From Limosilactobacillus reuteri (GTDB lineage: Bacteria; Bacillota; Bacilli; Lactobacillales; Lactobacillaceae): 48,303 bases of DNA. This document shows positions 1 to 8,600 of this stretch, piece by piece. Each line of letters starts with the position of its first letter. Position 1 is the first letter of the stretch. The position numbers and the translations under genes were made by a program. The notes beneath the pieces were generated by a model. That model was not told the origin of the DNA. It did not search any database and saw nothing but the letters and a program-made list of their open reading frames with translations. Where the stretch lies: assembly GCF_020784725.1 (NCBI RefSeq), contig NZ_JAJGTZ010000041.1, positions 63,661 to 111,963 on the forward strand, written 5' to 3'.

Positions 1-45
1 ACTTCGTTTTTCGACGCGAAGCTAGCCTCTGGGAGCCCCCGCAAG

Positions 46-97
46 CAACAATAGGCCTCTAACGTTCGGTTTTGCCGGACGTTAGAGGCCATTGTTG
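46..97. repeat. Long inverted repeat (about 23-bp arms) downstream of the phosphatase gene
   Basis: The left arm begins CAACAATAGGCCTCTAACGT and the right arm ends ACGTTAGAGGCCATTGTTG. They pair over about 23 bp with one bulged A and one G-T pair around a loop of about 5 nt. No run of T follows directly on either strand, so it is not a textbook intrinsic terminator, although it lies where phosphatase transcripts (minus strand) would end. A smaller CTTCG/CGAAG hairpin sits at 3-20. It could be an RNA 3'-end structure or a copy of a short dispersed element; one window cannot decide. Confidence 0.7.
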
Positions 98-155
98 TAC
101 TGCGTATTTGCTTTTTATGAAAGTAACTTAACTTATGTCACAGTCCCTTTTGTTA

Positions 156-620
156 TTATGATAATTCTTTAGTAATCTTATCCAGCCATAATGGTAATGT
201 CTCGTTTAGGCTATTATACGTATCTTCAAAGCGGTGAGTATACCAAGGATCGGGAATTTCTTGATCCTCTTTACCGGGAATTACTTCATATGCTAAATGG
301 ACTTTATCACGATCTTGTGCTGGTGCAATACGTTGCAAGTTGTACTTGTTCATATTATCCATGCAGATGATGTAATCAGCCCAATCGAAATCTTGTCGGG
401 TAATTGGGCGTGAGATTAAGCCCTCTGTTGATAGCCCGTGTGCGTGCATTGTCTTTGCGGCACCTGGATGGGGACTATTTCCTTCTTCTTCGTTGCTTGT
501 TCCAGCAGAATCAACATTGATTTTGCCATTTAATCCTGCGTCCTCAACCATTTGCTTAAACATTGCCTCGGCCATCGGTGACCGACAAATGTTTCCTAAG
601 CAGACAAATAAAACGTTCAT
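156..620 (-). CDS. Low-molecular-weight protein-tyrosine phosphatase
   Basis: A 154-residue cytoplasmic phosphatase of the LMW-PTP family, the usual length. The N-terminus carries the P-loop CLGNICRS, with nucleophile Cys7 and phosphate-binding Arg13, and the general acid is Asp124 in the DPW motif. Such enzymes dephosphorylate protein tyrosine, and some paralogues arginine; the real substrate cannot be read from sequence. A ribosome site GAGGTGATT lies just before the ATG. It stands alone on the minus strand, divergent from lemA, with no tyrosine kinase or capsule genes nearby, which argues for a general housekeeping or stress role (YfkJ/YwlE-like) rather than a polysaccharide cluster role. 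Confidence 0.93.
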   Translation of the reverse strand: MNVLFVCLGNICRSPMAEAMFKQMVEDAGLNGKINVDSAGTSNEEEGNSPHPGAAKTMHAHGLSTEGLISRPITRQDFDWADYIICMDNMNKYNLQRIAPAQDRDKVHLAYEVIPGKEDQEIPDPWYTHRFEDTYNSLNETLPLWLDKITKELS

Positions 621-749
621 GTAATCACCTCATTCATACTTCTATCATACCGAAAAAGATAATATTTTGCTAAAATCTTTGGTAATCATAACACTATCCT
701 TAAGTTTTTGGTAAAATTAAGAACAAATATTTTTAGAGGAGGAACAAAA

Positions 750-1319
750 ATGACCCTTATTATTGTAATTGTTGTCATTGTCTTGCTGATCGCCATTTAT
801 GCGGGCCTTTACAACAGTTTGATTCAATTGCGGACACACGCACAAGAATCGTGGAGTCAAATTGATGTTCAATTACAACGACGTAACGACTTGATCCCTA
901 ACTTAATTTCAACAGTTAAGGGCTACAGCAAGTATGAAGCCGGAACCTTGGAAAAGGTAACTAAGCTACGGACAGAATTAAACAGTATTCCAGACAGCGA
1001 TCATGCTAAAAAAATGGAAGTTTCCAATGAATTGACGGGAACTTTACGGACATTGTTTGCCGTTGCTGAAAATTATCCAGACCTTAAAGCAAGTGCTGAA
1101 TACCAAAAATTAATGGAAGAATTAACCAATACTGAAAATAAGATTGCCTACTCACGGCAGCTTTACAACAGTACTGTGGCGGCTTTAGATGCTAAGATTC
1201 AATCTTTCCCAAGCAATATTGTGGCTAAAATTCATCACTTCCAACAAATGGATTACTTACAAGTGCCAGAAGAAGCCAAGGCTGTGCCAAAAGTTTCATT
1301 TGATGATTTAGGTGATTAA
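750..1319 (+). CDS. lemA: LemA family membrane protein
   Basis: A 189-residue LemA-like protein: one N-terminal membrane helix (about residues 3-22, rich in I and V), then an extended helical domain with the family pattern ending in [19 protein letters not shown] and later [12 protein letters not shown]. The function is poorly defined in bacteria. I place the start at 750 because GAGGAGG sits 7-8 nt upstream; an in-frame extension to 708 would add 14 residues without its own ribosome site and would precede the membrane helix. It is followed 2 nt later by htpX, the lemA-htpX pair typical of lactobacilli and streptococci, which suggests a shared envelope or membrane protein quality role. Confidence 0.93.
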   Translation: MTLIIVIVVIVLLIAIYAGLYNSLIQLRTHAQESWSQIDVQLQRRNDLIPNLISTVKGYSKYEAGTLEKVTKLRTELNSIPDSDHAKKMEVSNELTGTLRTLFAVAENYPDLKASAEYQKLMEELTNTENKIAYSRQLYNSTVAALDAKIQSFPSNIVAKIHHFQQMDYLQVPEEAKAVPKVSFDDLGD

Positions 1320-1321
1320 GC

Positions 1322-2218
1322 ATGTTATATCAGCAAATTGCCCGTAATAAACGAAAAACAATTTTAGTGATGTTTGGGTTCTTTGTATTGCTTGCTTTAA
1401 TTGGAGCCGCGATTGGATATTTATTTGCGCGGACAGCGATTGGCGGCATGATCATTGCAGCGATTATTGCGGTAATCTATATGTCTGTGATCATTGGGCA
1501 ATCGACTGATGTAGTGATGCGGATGAATAATGCGACAGAGGTACGGTCAGCGAGTGATGCGCCAGAACTTTGGCATATTGTTGAAGATATGGCCTTAGTT
1601 GCACGGGTACCGATGCCTAAAGTTTATATCATCCATGACCCAAGCCCCAATGCTTTTGCGACTGGTAATGATCCTGAGCATGCTGCTGTGGCCGCTACTA
1701 CTGGTTTGATGGAAAAAATGAATCGTGAGGAACTAGAAGGGGTAATGGCCCATGAAATGACTCACGTTCGTAACTATGACATCCGTCTGCAAACAATTGC
1801 GTTAGCCTTAGCATCCGCAATCGCAATGCTTGTCAATTTTGCTGGAAATTTCTGGTGGATTGGTGGTCGGAGCAGTAGTGATGACCGAGATAATCCATCA
1901 AGTGTTTTCGCGATCCTTGGTTCGATTCTCTTGATTATCTTAGCGCCATTAGCAGCAACCATTGCGCAGATGGCCCTTTCACGTAATCGAGAATACTTAG
2001 CCGATGCAGGTGCTGTCGAATTAACCCGTAATCCGCAAGGGATGATTAGTGCATTAGAAAAGCTAAAAACTGCTGTACCAATGAAACATGTGGATCCAAG
2101 CAGTTCGGCATTATATATTAGCGATCCGGAAAAGAACGCTAAGCACCATCCTTTTTCAAATTTATTTGACACCCACCCGCCGCTAGATAAGCGAATTGAA
2201 CGGTTGCGTCAAATGTAA
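1322..2218 (+). CDS. htpX: Membrane zinc metalloprotease HtpX
   Basis: A 298-residue M48-family protease homologue with two N-terminal membrane helices (about residues 13-35 and 40-60), the zinc site HEMTH at residues 144-148, and a third ligand Glu224 in [10 protein letters not shown], between which lie two more hydrophobic stretches. HtpX is known to degrade damaged membrane proteins, usually alongside FtsH. The ribosome site AGGTGA lies inside the last lemA codons, so the two genes are probably translated from one message. All active-site residues are present and the length is normal. A terminator follows. Confidence 0.95.
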   Translation: MLYQQIARNKRKTILVMFGFFVLLALIGAAIGYLFARTAIGGMIIAAIIAVIYMSVIIGQSTDVVMRMNNATEVRSASDAPELWHIVEDMALVARVPMPKVYIIHDPSPNAFATGNDPEHAAVAATTGLMEKMNREELEGVMAHEMTHVRNYDIRLQTIALALASAIAMLVNFAGNFWWIGGRSSSDDRDNPSSVFAILGSILLIILAPLAATIAQMALSRNREYLADAGAVELTRNPQGMISALEKLKTAVPMKHVDPSSSALYISDPEKNAKHHPFSNLFDTHPPLDKRIERLRQM

Positions 2219-2237
2219 TAAATTTATAATGAGTCAA

Positions 2238-2280
2238 GGCTGAGAAAAAATTTGCTTTTTCTCAGTCTTTGCTATTTTTA
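2238..2280 (+). terminator. Rho-independent terminator after lemA-htpX
   Basis: GGCTGAGAAAAA pairs with CTTTTTCTCAGTC around a short loop (2238-2267), followed by a T-rich tract to 2280. It ends the lemA-htpX transcript 20 nt after the stop codon. Confidence 0.85.
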
Positions 2281-2321
2281 TTCCCGACTTATCGTTTTTA
2301 ATCGCCTTATATCAGTGAGGG

Positions 2322-2330
2322 TGATATAAT
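2322..2330 (+). promoter_or_regulatory. Extended -10 promoter of murF
   Basis: TGATATAAT combines a consensus TATAAT (2325-2330) with an upstream TG one base away. No good -35 box is visible at 16-18 nt, as is common for extended -10 promoters. It lies between the htpX terminator and murF. Confidence 0.55.
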
Positions 2331-2373
2331 TAAAAAGCTAGACCAAAGTATCAAAAGAAGAGGTATCTTTTTC

Positions 2374-3753
2374 ATGAAAATGAAATTAGCGGAAATTGCC
2401 AAGGCGATCAACGCACAAAATGACATTGAACAGTGGAAAGACGTAGAAGTGACTAATGTCTCATTCGACAGTCGCCATTTAGATCAAGGGAGCTTATTTG
2501 TTCCGTTGCAAGGTGCCCAAGACGGTCACCAATACGTACCGAGTGCTTTTACTAACGGTGCAGTAGCTAGTTTATGGGCTAGTGACCATGAGATAACAGA
2601 TCAGACACACCCGCTATTAGTTGTTAACGATCCGCTAGCGGCCCTTCAACAACTAGGGAAGTACTACTTGCATAAGATCAATCCGATTGTTGTTGCAGTT
2701 ACGGGAAGTAATGGCAAGACGACGACTAAAGATATGATTGCGTCAATTTTAAGTACGCAGTTTAATGTCACGAAGACATATGCTAATTTTAATAATGAGA
2801 TTGGGGTTCCAGTAACGCTTCTTAACATGGAGTCTAATACCGAAGCAGTGGTAGTTGAGATGGGAATGGACCGTTTTGACCAGCTTGACTTCTTAAGTAA
2901 GCTTGTAAATCCTGACATTGCCGTTATTACAATGATCGGAGAAGCACATATTGAATTCTTCGGGACTCGTGATAAGATTGCTGATGCAAAGATGGAAATT
3001 ACCCATGGCCTAAAGGAAGATGGAACACTAGTATTTAATGGGGATGAGCCATTATTAGAGGAACGGGTAAAAGATCTTACCCAACGACAGATGCGCTTTG
3101 GTCGGCAACTAAGCAATAATTTGTATGCAACAAGTGTCCGTGATGAACCACGGCAGTTATCATTTACCGTCAACGAATGGCCAGATGAAGACTTCACTAT
3201 CCCAATGGTCGGTGAATACAATATTAATAATGCGTTAGCGGCTATGGAAGTGGGTAAGATTCTGCATATTACTCCCGCCCACATGAAGCAAGCGTTGGCA
3301 AACGTTGAATTAACGGAAAATCGTGCTGAATGGGTTAAAGGAAAGAATGGTGAACAGATCTTAAGTGATGTTTACAATTCAAATCCAACCGCTGCCAAGG
3401 AAGTCCTTAAGACGATTGCAGAAACACCAGTAGACGGTCGTCGGATTGCCGTATTAGGTGATATGCTCGAATTAGGAGATGCAGCGCCAAAGTTGCATGC
3501 TAGCTTAGCAAAAGAGATTGACCACCAAAAGATTGCTAGTGTTTACCTTGTAGGCGAACAAATGAAAAATCTTAAAGACAAGTTGATCCAAGAAGGTTAT
3601 CCAGCTGAAGATATCCATCATTATGCTACCAGCGACCTTCAACAATTAATTGCCGATCTTACGGCTACTTTGACAGGTGAAGATATTGTTCTATTGAAAG
3701 CCAGCCATGGCATTCACCTAGAAGAAGTCTTGACGGCATTAAAAGCAGAATAG
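2374..3753 (+). CDS. murF: UDP-N-acetylmuramoyl-tripeptide--D-alanyl-D-alanine ligase
   Basis: A 459-residue Mur ligase that adds D-Ala-D-Ala to the UDP-MurNAc tripeptide, the last cytoplasmic step of peptidoglycan precursor synthesis. It has the three Mur domains: an N-terminal UDP-binding region (VSFDSRHLDQGSLFVPL), the central ATPase with P-loop GSNGKTTTKD (Lys115), and a C-terminal ligase domain with DVYNSNPTA, the family signature for MurF. An ATG two codons downstream is an alternative start. It is monocistronic between its own promoter and a terminator. The order murF then cshA is conserved in related bacteria. Alanine racemase, which supplies its substrate pathway, is encoded at 25.1 kb. 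Confidence 0.96.
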   Translation: MKMKLAEIAKAINAQNDIEQWKDVEVTNVSFDSRHLDQGSLFVPLQGAQDGHQYVPSAFTNGAVASLWASDHEITDQTHPLLVVNDPLAALQQLGKYYLHKINPIVVAVTGSNGKTTTKDMIASILSTQFNVTKTYANFNNEIGVPVTLLNMESNTEAVVVEMGMDRFDQLDFLSKLVNPDIAVITMIGEAHIEFFGTRDKIADAKMEITHGLKEDGTLVFNGDEPLLEERVKDLTQRQMRFGRQLSNNLYATSVRDEPRQLSFTVNEWPDEDFTIPMVGEYNINNALAAMEVGKILHITPAHMKQALANVELTENRAEWVKGKNGEQILSDVYNSNPTAAKEVLKTIAETPVDGRRIAVLGDMLELGDAAPKLHASLAKEIDHQKIASVYLVGEQMKNLKDKLIQEGYPAEDIHHYATSDLQQLIADLTATLTGEDIVLLKASHGIHLEEVLTALKAE

Positions 3754-3762
3754 TTAATATAT

Positions 3763-3790
3763 TTGCCAGTCGATTACTGATGCTTATATC
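3763..3790 (+). promoter_or_regulatory. Candidate cshA promoter inside the murF terminator hairpin
   Basis: TTGCCA (3763-3768), a 16-nt spacer, then TATATC (3785-3790). The -35 overlaps the left arm of the murF terminator and the -10 lies in its loop, so transcription would start at about 3797, inside the right arm. Transcripts from here could not form the full hairpin. The promoter call rests on box similarity only. Confidence 0.45.
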
Positions 3791-3811
3791 ATGAATCGAC
3801 TGGTCATTTTT
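3766..3811 (+). terminator. Rho-independent terminator after murF, abutting the cshA ribosome site
   Basis: CCAGTCGATT (3766-3775) pairs perfectly with AATCGACTGG (3794-3803), followed by TCATTTTT. The T tract ends one base before the AGGAGG of cshA, so transcripts arriving from murF should largely stop just before cshA. Confidence 0.85.
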
Positions 3812-3824
3812 AGGAGGAAAATTT

Positions 3825-5321
3825 TTGAAGTTTAGTGAATTAGGCTTATCAGATAGTCTATTAAAAGCAATCAAACGGAGCGGATACGAAGAAGCAACAC
3901 CAATCCAAGAACAAACGATTCCAATGGTTCTTGAGGGTAAGGATGTTATTGGCCAAGCACAAACTGGGACTGGTAAGACGGCTGCTTTCGGTTTGCCAAT
4001 TATTGAAAACGTTGATACTGAAAATCCAAATATTCAAGCAATTATCATTTCACCAACACGTGAATTAGCAATCCAGACTCAAGAAGAACTTTATCGTCTT
4101 GGTAAAGATAAACATGTTCGCGTGCAAGTAGTATATGGTGGGGCAGATATTCGGCGCCAAATTAAGAGTTTGAAACAACACCCGCAAATTCTTGTTGGGA
4201 CCCCGGGACGGTTACGGGACCATCTTAACCGTCATACAGTTAAACTTGACCACATTAAGACATTGGTGCTTGATGAAGCAGATGAAATGCTAAACATGGG
4301 ATTCTTAGAGGATATTGAATCAATTATCAAGGAAACCCCGGATGATCGGCAAACATTGCTCTTCTCGGCAACGATGCCACCAGAAATCAAGCGGATTGGG
4401 GTTCAATTTATGTCTGATCCAGAAACAGTCCGGATTAAGGCCAAGGAATTGACGACTGACTTAGTTGATCAGTACTATGTTCGTGCCCGTGACTATGAAA
4501 AGTTTGACATTATGACCCGCTTAATTGATGTTCAGGATCCCGACTTAACAATTGTCTTTGGTCGGACAAAACGGCGGGTAGATGAATTATCGAAGGGCTT
4601 GATTGCGCGTGGATATAATGCAGCTGGTATTCATGGTGATCTTACTCAGGATAAGCGTTCTAAGATCATGTGGAAGTTTAAGAACAATGAACTTGATATT
4701 TTAGTTGCAACAGATGTAGCTGCCCGGGGATTAGACATTTCCGGTGTTACGCATGTTTATAATTATGATATTCCATCTGACCCAGATAGCTATGTTCACC
4801 GGATTGGTCGAACAGGGCGGGCTGGACATCACGGGGTATCTTTAACTTTTGTTACTCCAAATGAGATGGATTATCTTCATGAGATTGAAAAATTAACTCG
4901 GGTACGGATGTTGCCACTCAAGCCACCGACAGCTGAAGAAGCATTTAAGGGTCAAGTGGCATCAGCCTTTAATGATATCGATGAATTAATCGCGCAAGAT
5001 TCAACTGATCGTTATGAAGAAGCAGCTGAAAAGCTATTAGAAACTCATAATGCAACTGATCTAGTAGCAGCATTGTTAAATAACATGACAAAGGAAGCGG
5101 CCAGTGAGGTTCCGGTCAAGATTACCCCTGAGCGGCCCCTTCCACGGCGTAACAAGCGTAACAACCGTAATAATGGCAATCGAAATAACTCGCATGGTGG
5201 TAACCACTACCGGCGTAAGAATTTCCGTCGTCACCAACATGGTAGTCGTCGCAATGATAACCATGGTAAGAGCCATTCGAGCCGTCATGCATTTAATATT
5301 CGTCATCGAAAAGAAGATTAA
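3825..5321 (+). CDS. cshA: DEAD-box ATP-dependent RNA helicase
   Basis: A 498-residue RNA helicase of the CshA type, which in related bacteria works in RNA decay and ribosome assembly, especially in the cold. Visible motifs in order: Q motif (TPIQEQTIP), Walker A AQTGTGKT (Lys51), PTRELA, TPGR, DEAD (150-153), SAT, and HRIGRTGR near residue 326. The C-terminal tail of about 60 residues is dense in Arg, Asn, Gly and His and probably binds RNA. The start is TTG, 7 nt after AGGAGG (3812-3817); no ATG lies nearby in frame, and the N-terminus MKFSELGLSD fits the family. Confidence 0.96.
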   Translation: MKFSELGLSDSLLKAIKRSGYEEATPIQEQTIPMVLEGKDVIGQAQTGTGKTAAFGLPIIENVDTENPNIQAIIISPTRELAIQTQEELYRLGKDKHVRVQVVYGGADIRRQIKSLKQHPQILVGTPGRLRDHLNRHTVKLDHIKTLVLDEADEMLNMGFLEDIESIIKETPDDRQTLLFSATMPPEIKRIGVQFMSDPETVRIKAKELTTDLVDQYYVRARDYEKFDIMTRLIDVQDPDLTIVFGRTKRRVDELSKGLIARGYNAAGIHGDLTQDKRSKIMWKFKNNELDILVATDVAARGLDISGVTHVYNYDIPSDPDSYVHRIGRTGRAGHHGVSLTFVTPNEMDYLHEIEKLTRVRMLPLKPPTAEEAFKGQVASAFNDIDELIAQDSTDRYEEAAEKLLETHNATDLVAALLNNMTKEAASEVPVKITPERPLPRRNKRNNRNNGNRNNSHGGNHYRRKNFRRHQHGSRRNDNHGKSHSSRHAFNIRHRKED

Positions 5322-5335
5322 ATTAGCTAAGGAGT

Positions 5336-5365
5336 CTTTGGTTGAGATTTAACCAAGGGCTTTTT
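5336..5365 (+). terminator. Rho-independent terminator after cshA
   Basis: CTTTGGTT pairs with AACCAAGG across a 7-nt loop, followed by GCTTTTT, 14 nt after the cshA stop codon. Confidence 0.85.
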
Positions 5366-5387
5366 ATGTTAGATAAATTTAATATAA

Positions 5388-5416
5388 TTGCTTGGGTATT
5401 AAATTTAGGCTATACT
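5388..5416 (+). promoter_or_regulatory. Candidate promoter of the giant surface protein gene
   Basis: TTGCTT (5388-5393), a 17-nt spacer, then TATACT (5411-5416). Initiation near 5423 would give an untranslated leader of about 215 nt before the ATG at 5639. Confidence 0.55.
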
Positions 5417-5503
5417 TATCATATGTTTATAGATAGATAGATTTTTTTGAAGTGGATTATCGTGAAAAGTAGTTTACGGACCCTATAGTAGAGCATAGGT
5501 AAC

Positions 5504-5601
5504 GAGGTTGTTTTTTAATGTACTAGACAATTACTACAAGAGTGATTAATAAGATGATTAATTATTTGTTTTTGTTCAATTACATTAATAAGGGCAACCT
5601 C
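5504..5601 (+). promoter_or_regulatory. Long-range stem in the 5' leader of the surface protein gene
   Basis: Within the long leader, GAGGTTG (5504-5510) can pair with CAACCTC (5595-5601). Nested inside, TTAATGTA (about 5515-5522) can pair with TACATTAA (5581-5588). The fold would enclose about 58 nt of AT-rich RNA and end just upstream of the ribosome site AGGAGG. It does not look like a known riboswitch class to me. It may influence translation or message stability. Confidence 0.45.
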
Positions 5602-5638
5602 TTTTAATTACATTTTAATGATTCAGGAGGAATAGAAT

Positions 5639-8600
5639 ATGGTATCAAAAAATAATAAAAAATTGATTGCAGAAAAGAATCGGCGTAATGAAAAGCAACG
5701 GTTCGCTATTCGTAAATTAAATGTTGGCGTTGCCTCTGTGCTTTTAGGAATAACTTTTAGTATTTATGGCGGTGGTCAAGTAATTGCTCACGCGGATACA
5801 GTAAATACTAGTGACCAAGTTGCCGCAAGTGATACGGGTGATAACAGTTTAGCTGGTAAGTCAGAAGTCGCTTTAAGCAATACTGCTTTGAATGCTAGTC
5901 AATCGTCCACATCAGCAACTAGTGCTAATAGTGCAGTCCAAAGTCAAGCGTCAGCTAATAGCCAAACAGCAGTAACTGCTAACACTCCTGCTAGTGGTGA
6001 TAATGCTGTTGCTTCAAATGCAGCTGTAGAAGCAACTAAGGATCAATCTACGGCAGAAAATCAACCAAGTCCTAGTCAAAAAGTACAAACTCCAGCGCAA
6101 CCAGTAGCACAAGAAAATGTTTCTAGTGATGCGAGCCTTAATGTAACCCGGCAAGTCCTAAATACGATTGCTAACAGAAATTCGATGCCTGTTGCAAATT
6201 ATTTGACGTCATTTGCTGCGGTTCCTGCTTCTGGTGTAGTTACATTAAATGCAACAGCTGAAGCAGAAGATCCTAATGCAAAAACGGTTACTAATGCGAA
6301 GGAATTTATTGATGCAATTCAAAATGGGACTGCTACCACTATTAATGTTGCAAATGATATCAATTTAGCAGAACAAACAGATAATAAATATACAGAGATT
6401 CAGATCAAGAATAAGCGTGATATTGTAATTCAATCAGATAATCCAGAAGAAAAACGTACAATTGACTTCTCTGGATATTCATTTGATATGAATACACAAA
6501 ATTCTGTAACCTTTAAAGACTTGAATATTTATGCTCGTAGTTATTGGGGACTTGTTTATAATGCTGGTGGATATACATTTGATAATGTTAACTTTACTGG
6601 TTCACAACTTATCTATACCAAACCAAGTATTAATTCAACCTTAACATTTAAGAATACCATTACTGCAAACTCTGTTTCCTCTTATGTAGGACCACTTGAT
6701 GGTAAGACACGCGATACTCAACAAAATGGTGGACAGCAAATTCTTCAATTTGAAGGTGGAACAAATCAAATTATTTTTGATGAAAACAGCAATGTGACCT
6801 TAACAACAGAAGATGCTAATGCTCTTGAAATTGACGGCGGCACCACAACAATTTATGTAAAAGACGGTGCAAATGTAGCAATTAATCCACATTCTAAAGG
6901 TAATCCTGAAAATCGTAATGGAATTGGAACTGGGAAGGTTGCTCGTGCTATTGCTGCCAATGCAAAGATGACAATTAATATTGATCCAAATGCAACTTTA
7001 ACTATTAATACTGAAAAGGTAGATGGCGATAAGGATGTTGCGGGAGCATTATATTTAAATTCTGATGCTGCTCTTAATGTAAATGGTAATTTAGTTATCA
7101 ATTCAAATGGCACACCAAGTGCAAGCAAAAACAATGGTGTTCCAGTATACATCAATGGAAATGCAAATATTAATGTTGGAAATGGTGGTAGTTTCGTATT
7201 AGATGCTACAAATCTTGGAGACTATAGTTCAAGTCTAATTTCTGTTAATGGTAAGGGGACTGTTAAGTTAGATCCTCACTCTACTTTCAAGATTAGTGCT
7301 GATGGAACTGGCGCTTTAACTGCCGTTAACTTGTCATCTGATAGTACCTTTACTTCTGACCAACCAAAAGAATTTACCATTGATTTATCAGCTAATACTA
7401 GTTCCGGCAAGACTTTGATTAAGAACGGTACAATCAACTTTACCCGTGTTAAAAACACTAACGTTGCCAGTCAATATCAAGTCCCACTAGGTAAAGTCGA
7501 TGCCACATATAGTTCTACTGGTGCATTGAGCAACAGTGTAGTAACTTCCTTAAATAAAGATGTTCCTACAAAAGTTTATGACTACATTAAGAGTAATCCA
7601 AGTGCACTTTCTTTTGTTGCTGCTGGTGAAGATGTAACTTTAAACAGTTTGCACCTTGATAAAAATAATCAATTAACTGGTATTGCAACCTCTACTGGGG
7701 ATAGTAAGACTCCAATTTATATTACTGTTTTGATTAATAACAGTTCTACCGGTATCCGTGAAGAAGGAATGTATCGTGTTTATACTGATACTGATGGAAA
7801 CATCTCTACGACAAAAGTAACTTATACCGGTACTCCTAAAAATCCCGATGGTTCACCAAAGCCTAATGGGGGAGAATTCTCTATTGACCTATCCTCGTTA
7901 GCTAGTCAATTAACTGATGATGCAAAGATTACAGTCATCGCTTCTAAAGACTTCGTTGAATCTCCAACGCTTACTGAAACAGTTGAAGCATTACGTGCGC
8001 TTAATACTACTACTCTTCAAGAATTAGTAGACGCTGCACCGGAAGAAGAAAAGAAGCCAAGCTACTACAATGCTCCTGCAGAAGCGCAAAAGGCATATAC
8101 TGATGCGATTAGCACTGGTAAAACTATTCTTGCTAATCCTGGTAACTACGATCAAGTTGATGTAGATAAGGCTGTAACTGCCATTCAAACTGCTCAAAAG
8201 GCTTTAACAGGTGAAGAAACCAATAAGCAAGCCCTTCAAACAGCAGTTGACGACGCATCATCAGTAGAATCAAGCAATAATTACACTAATGCTGATTCTA
8301 ATTTGCAAAAAGCCTACACTGATGCAATTAGTGCTGGTCAAACAGTTTTAAGTAATGCTAGTGCTACTCAAACTGAAGTAAATAATGCATTGACTACTAT
8401 TAATAATGCAAAAGATGCTTTAAATGGGGATGCTAAGACTGAGGCCGCAAACAAGGCTGCCTTAGAAGCTGCTGTTAAGGATGCGCAAAATGTAAGAAAT
8501 ACGGCTGCATACTACAACGGTAGTGAAGAAGCCCAAACAGCATATAATAATGCAGTCACTGCAGGTCAAACAGTTTTAGCTAATCCAGATGCAACTGCTA

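Noticed and set aside
2664-3284. A 206-codon minus-strand frame inside murF
   Set aside because: It is fully antisense to a conserved gene, with no ribosome site or known domain.
5076-5352. Two short frames over the end of cshA
   Set aside because: They are out-of-frame readings of the Arg/Asn-rich tail of cshA and are low complexity.
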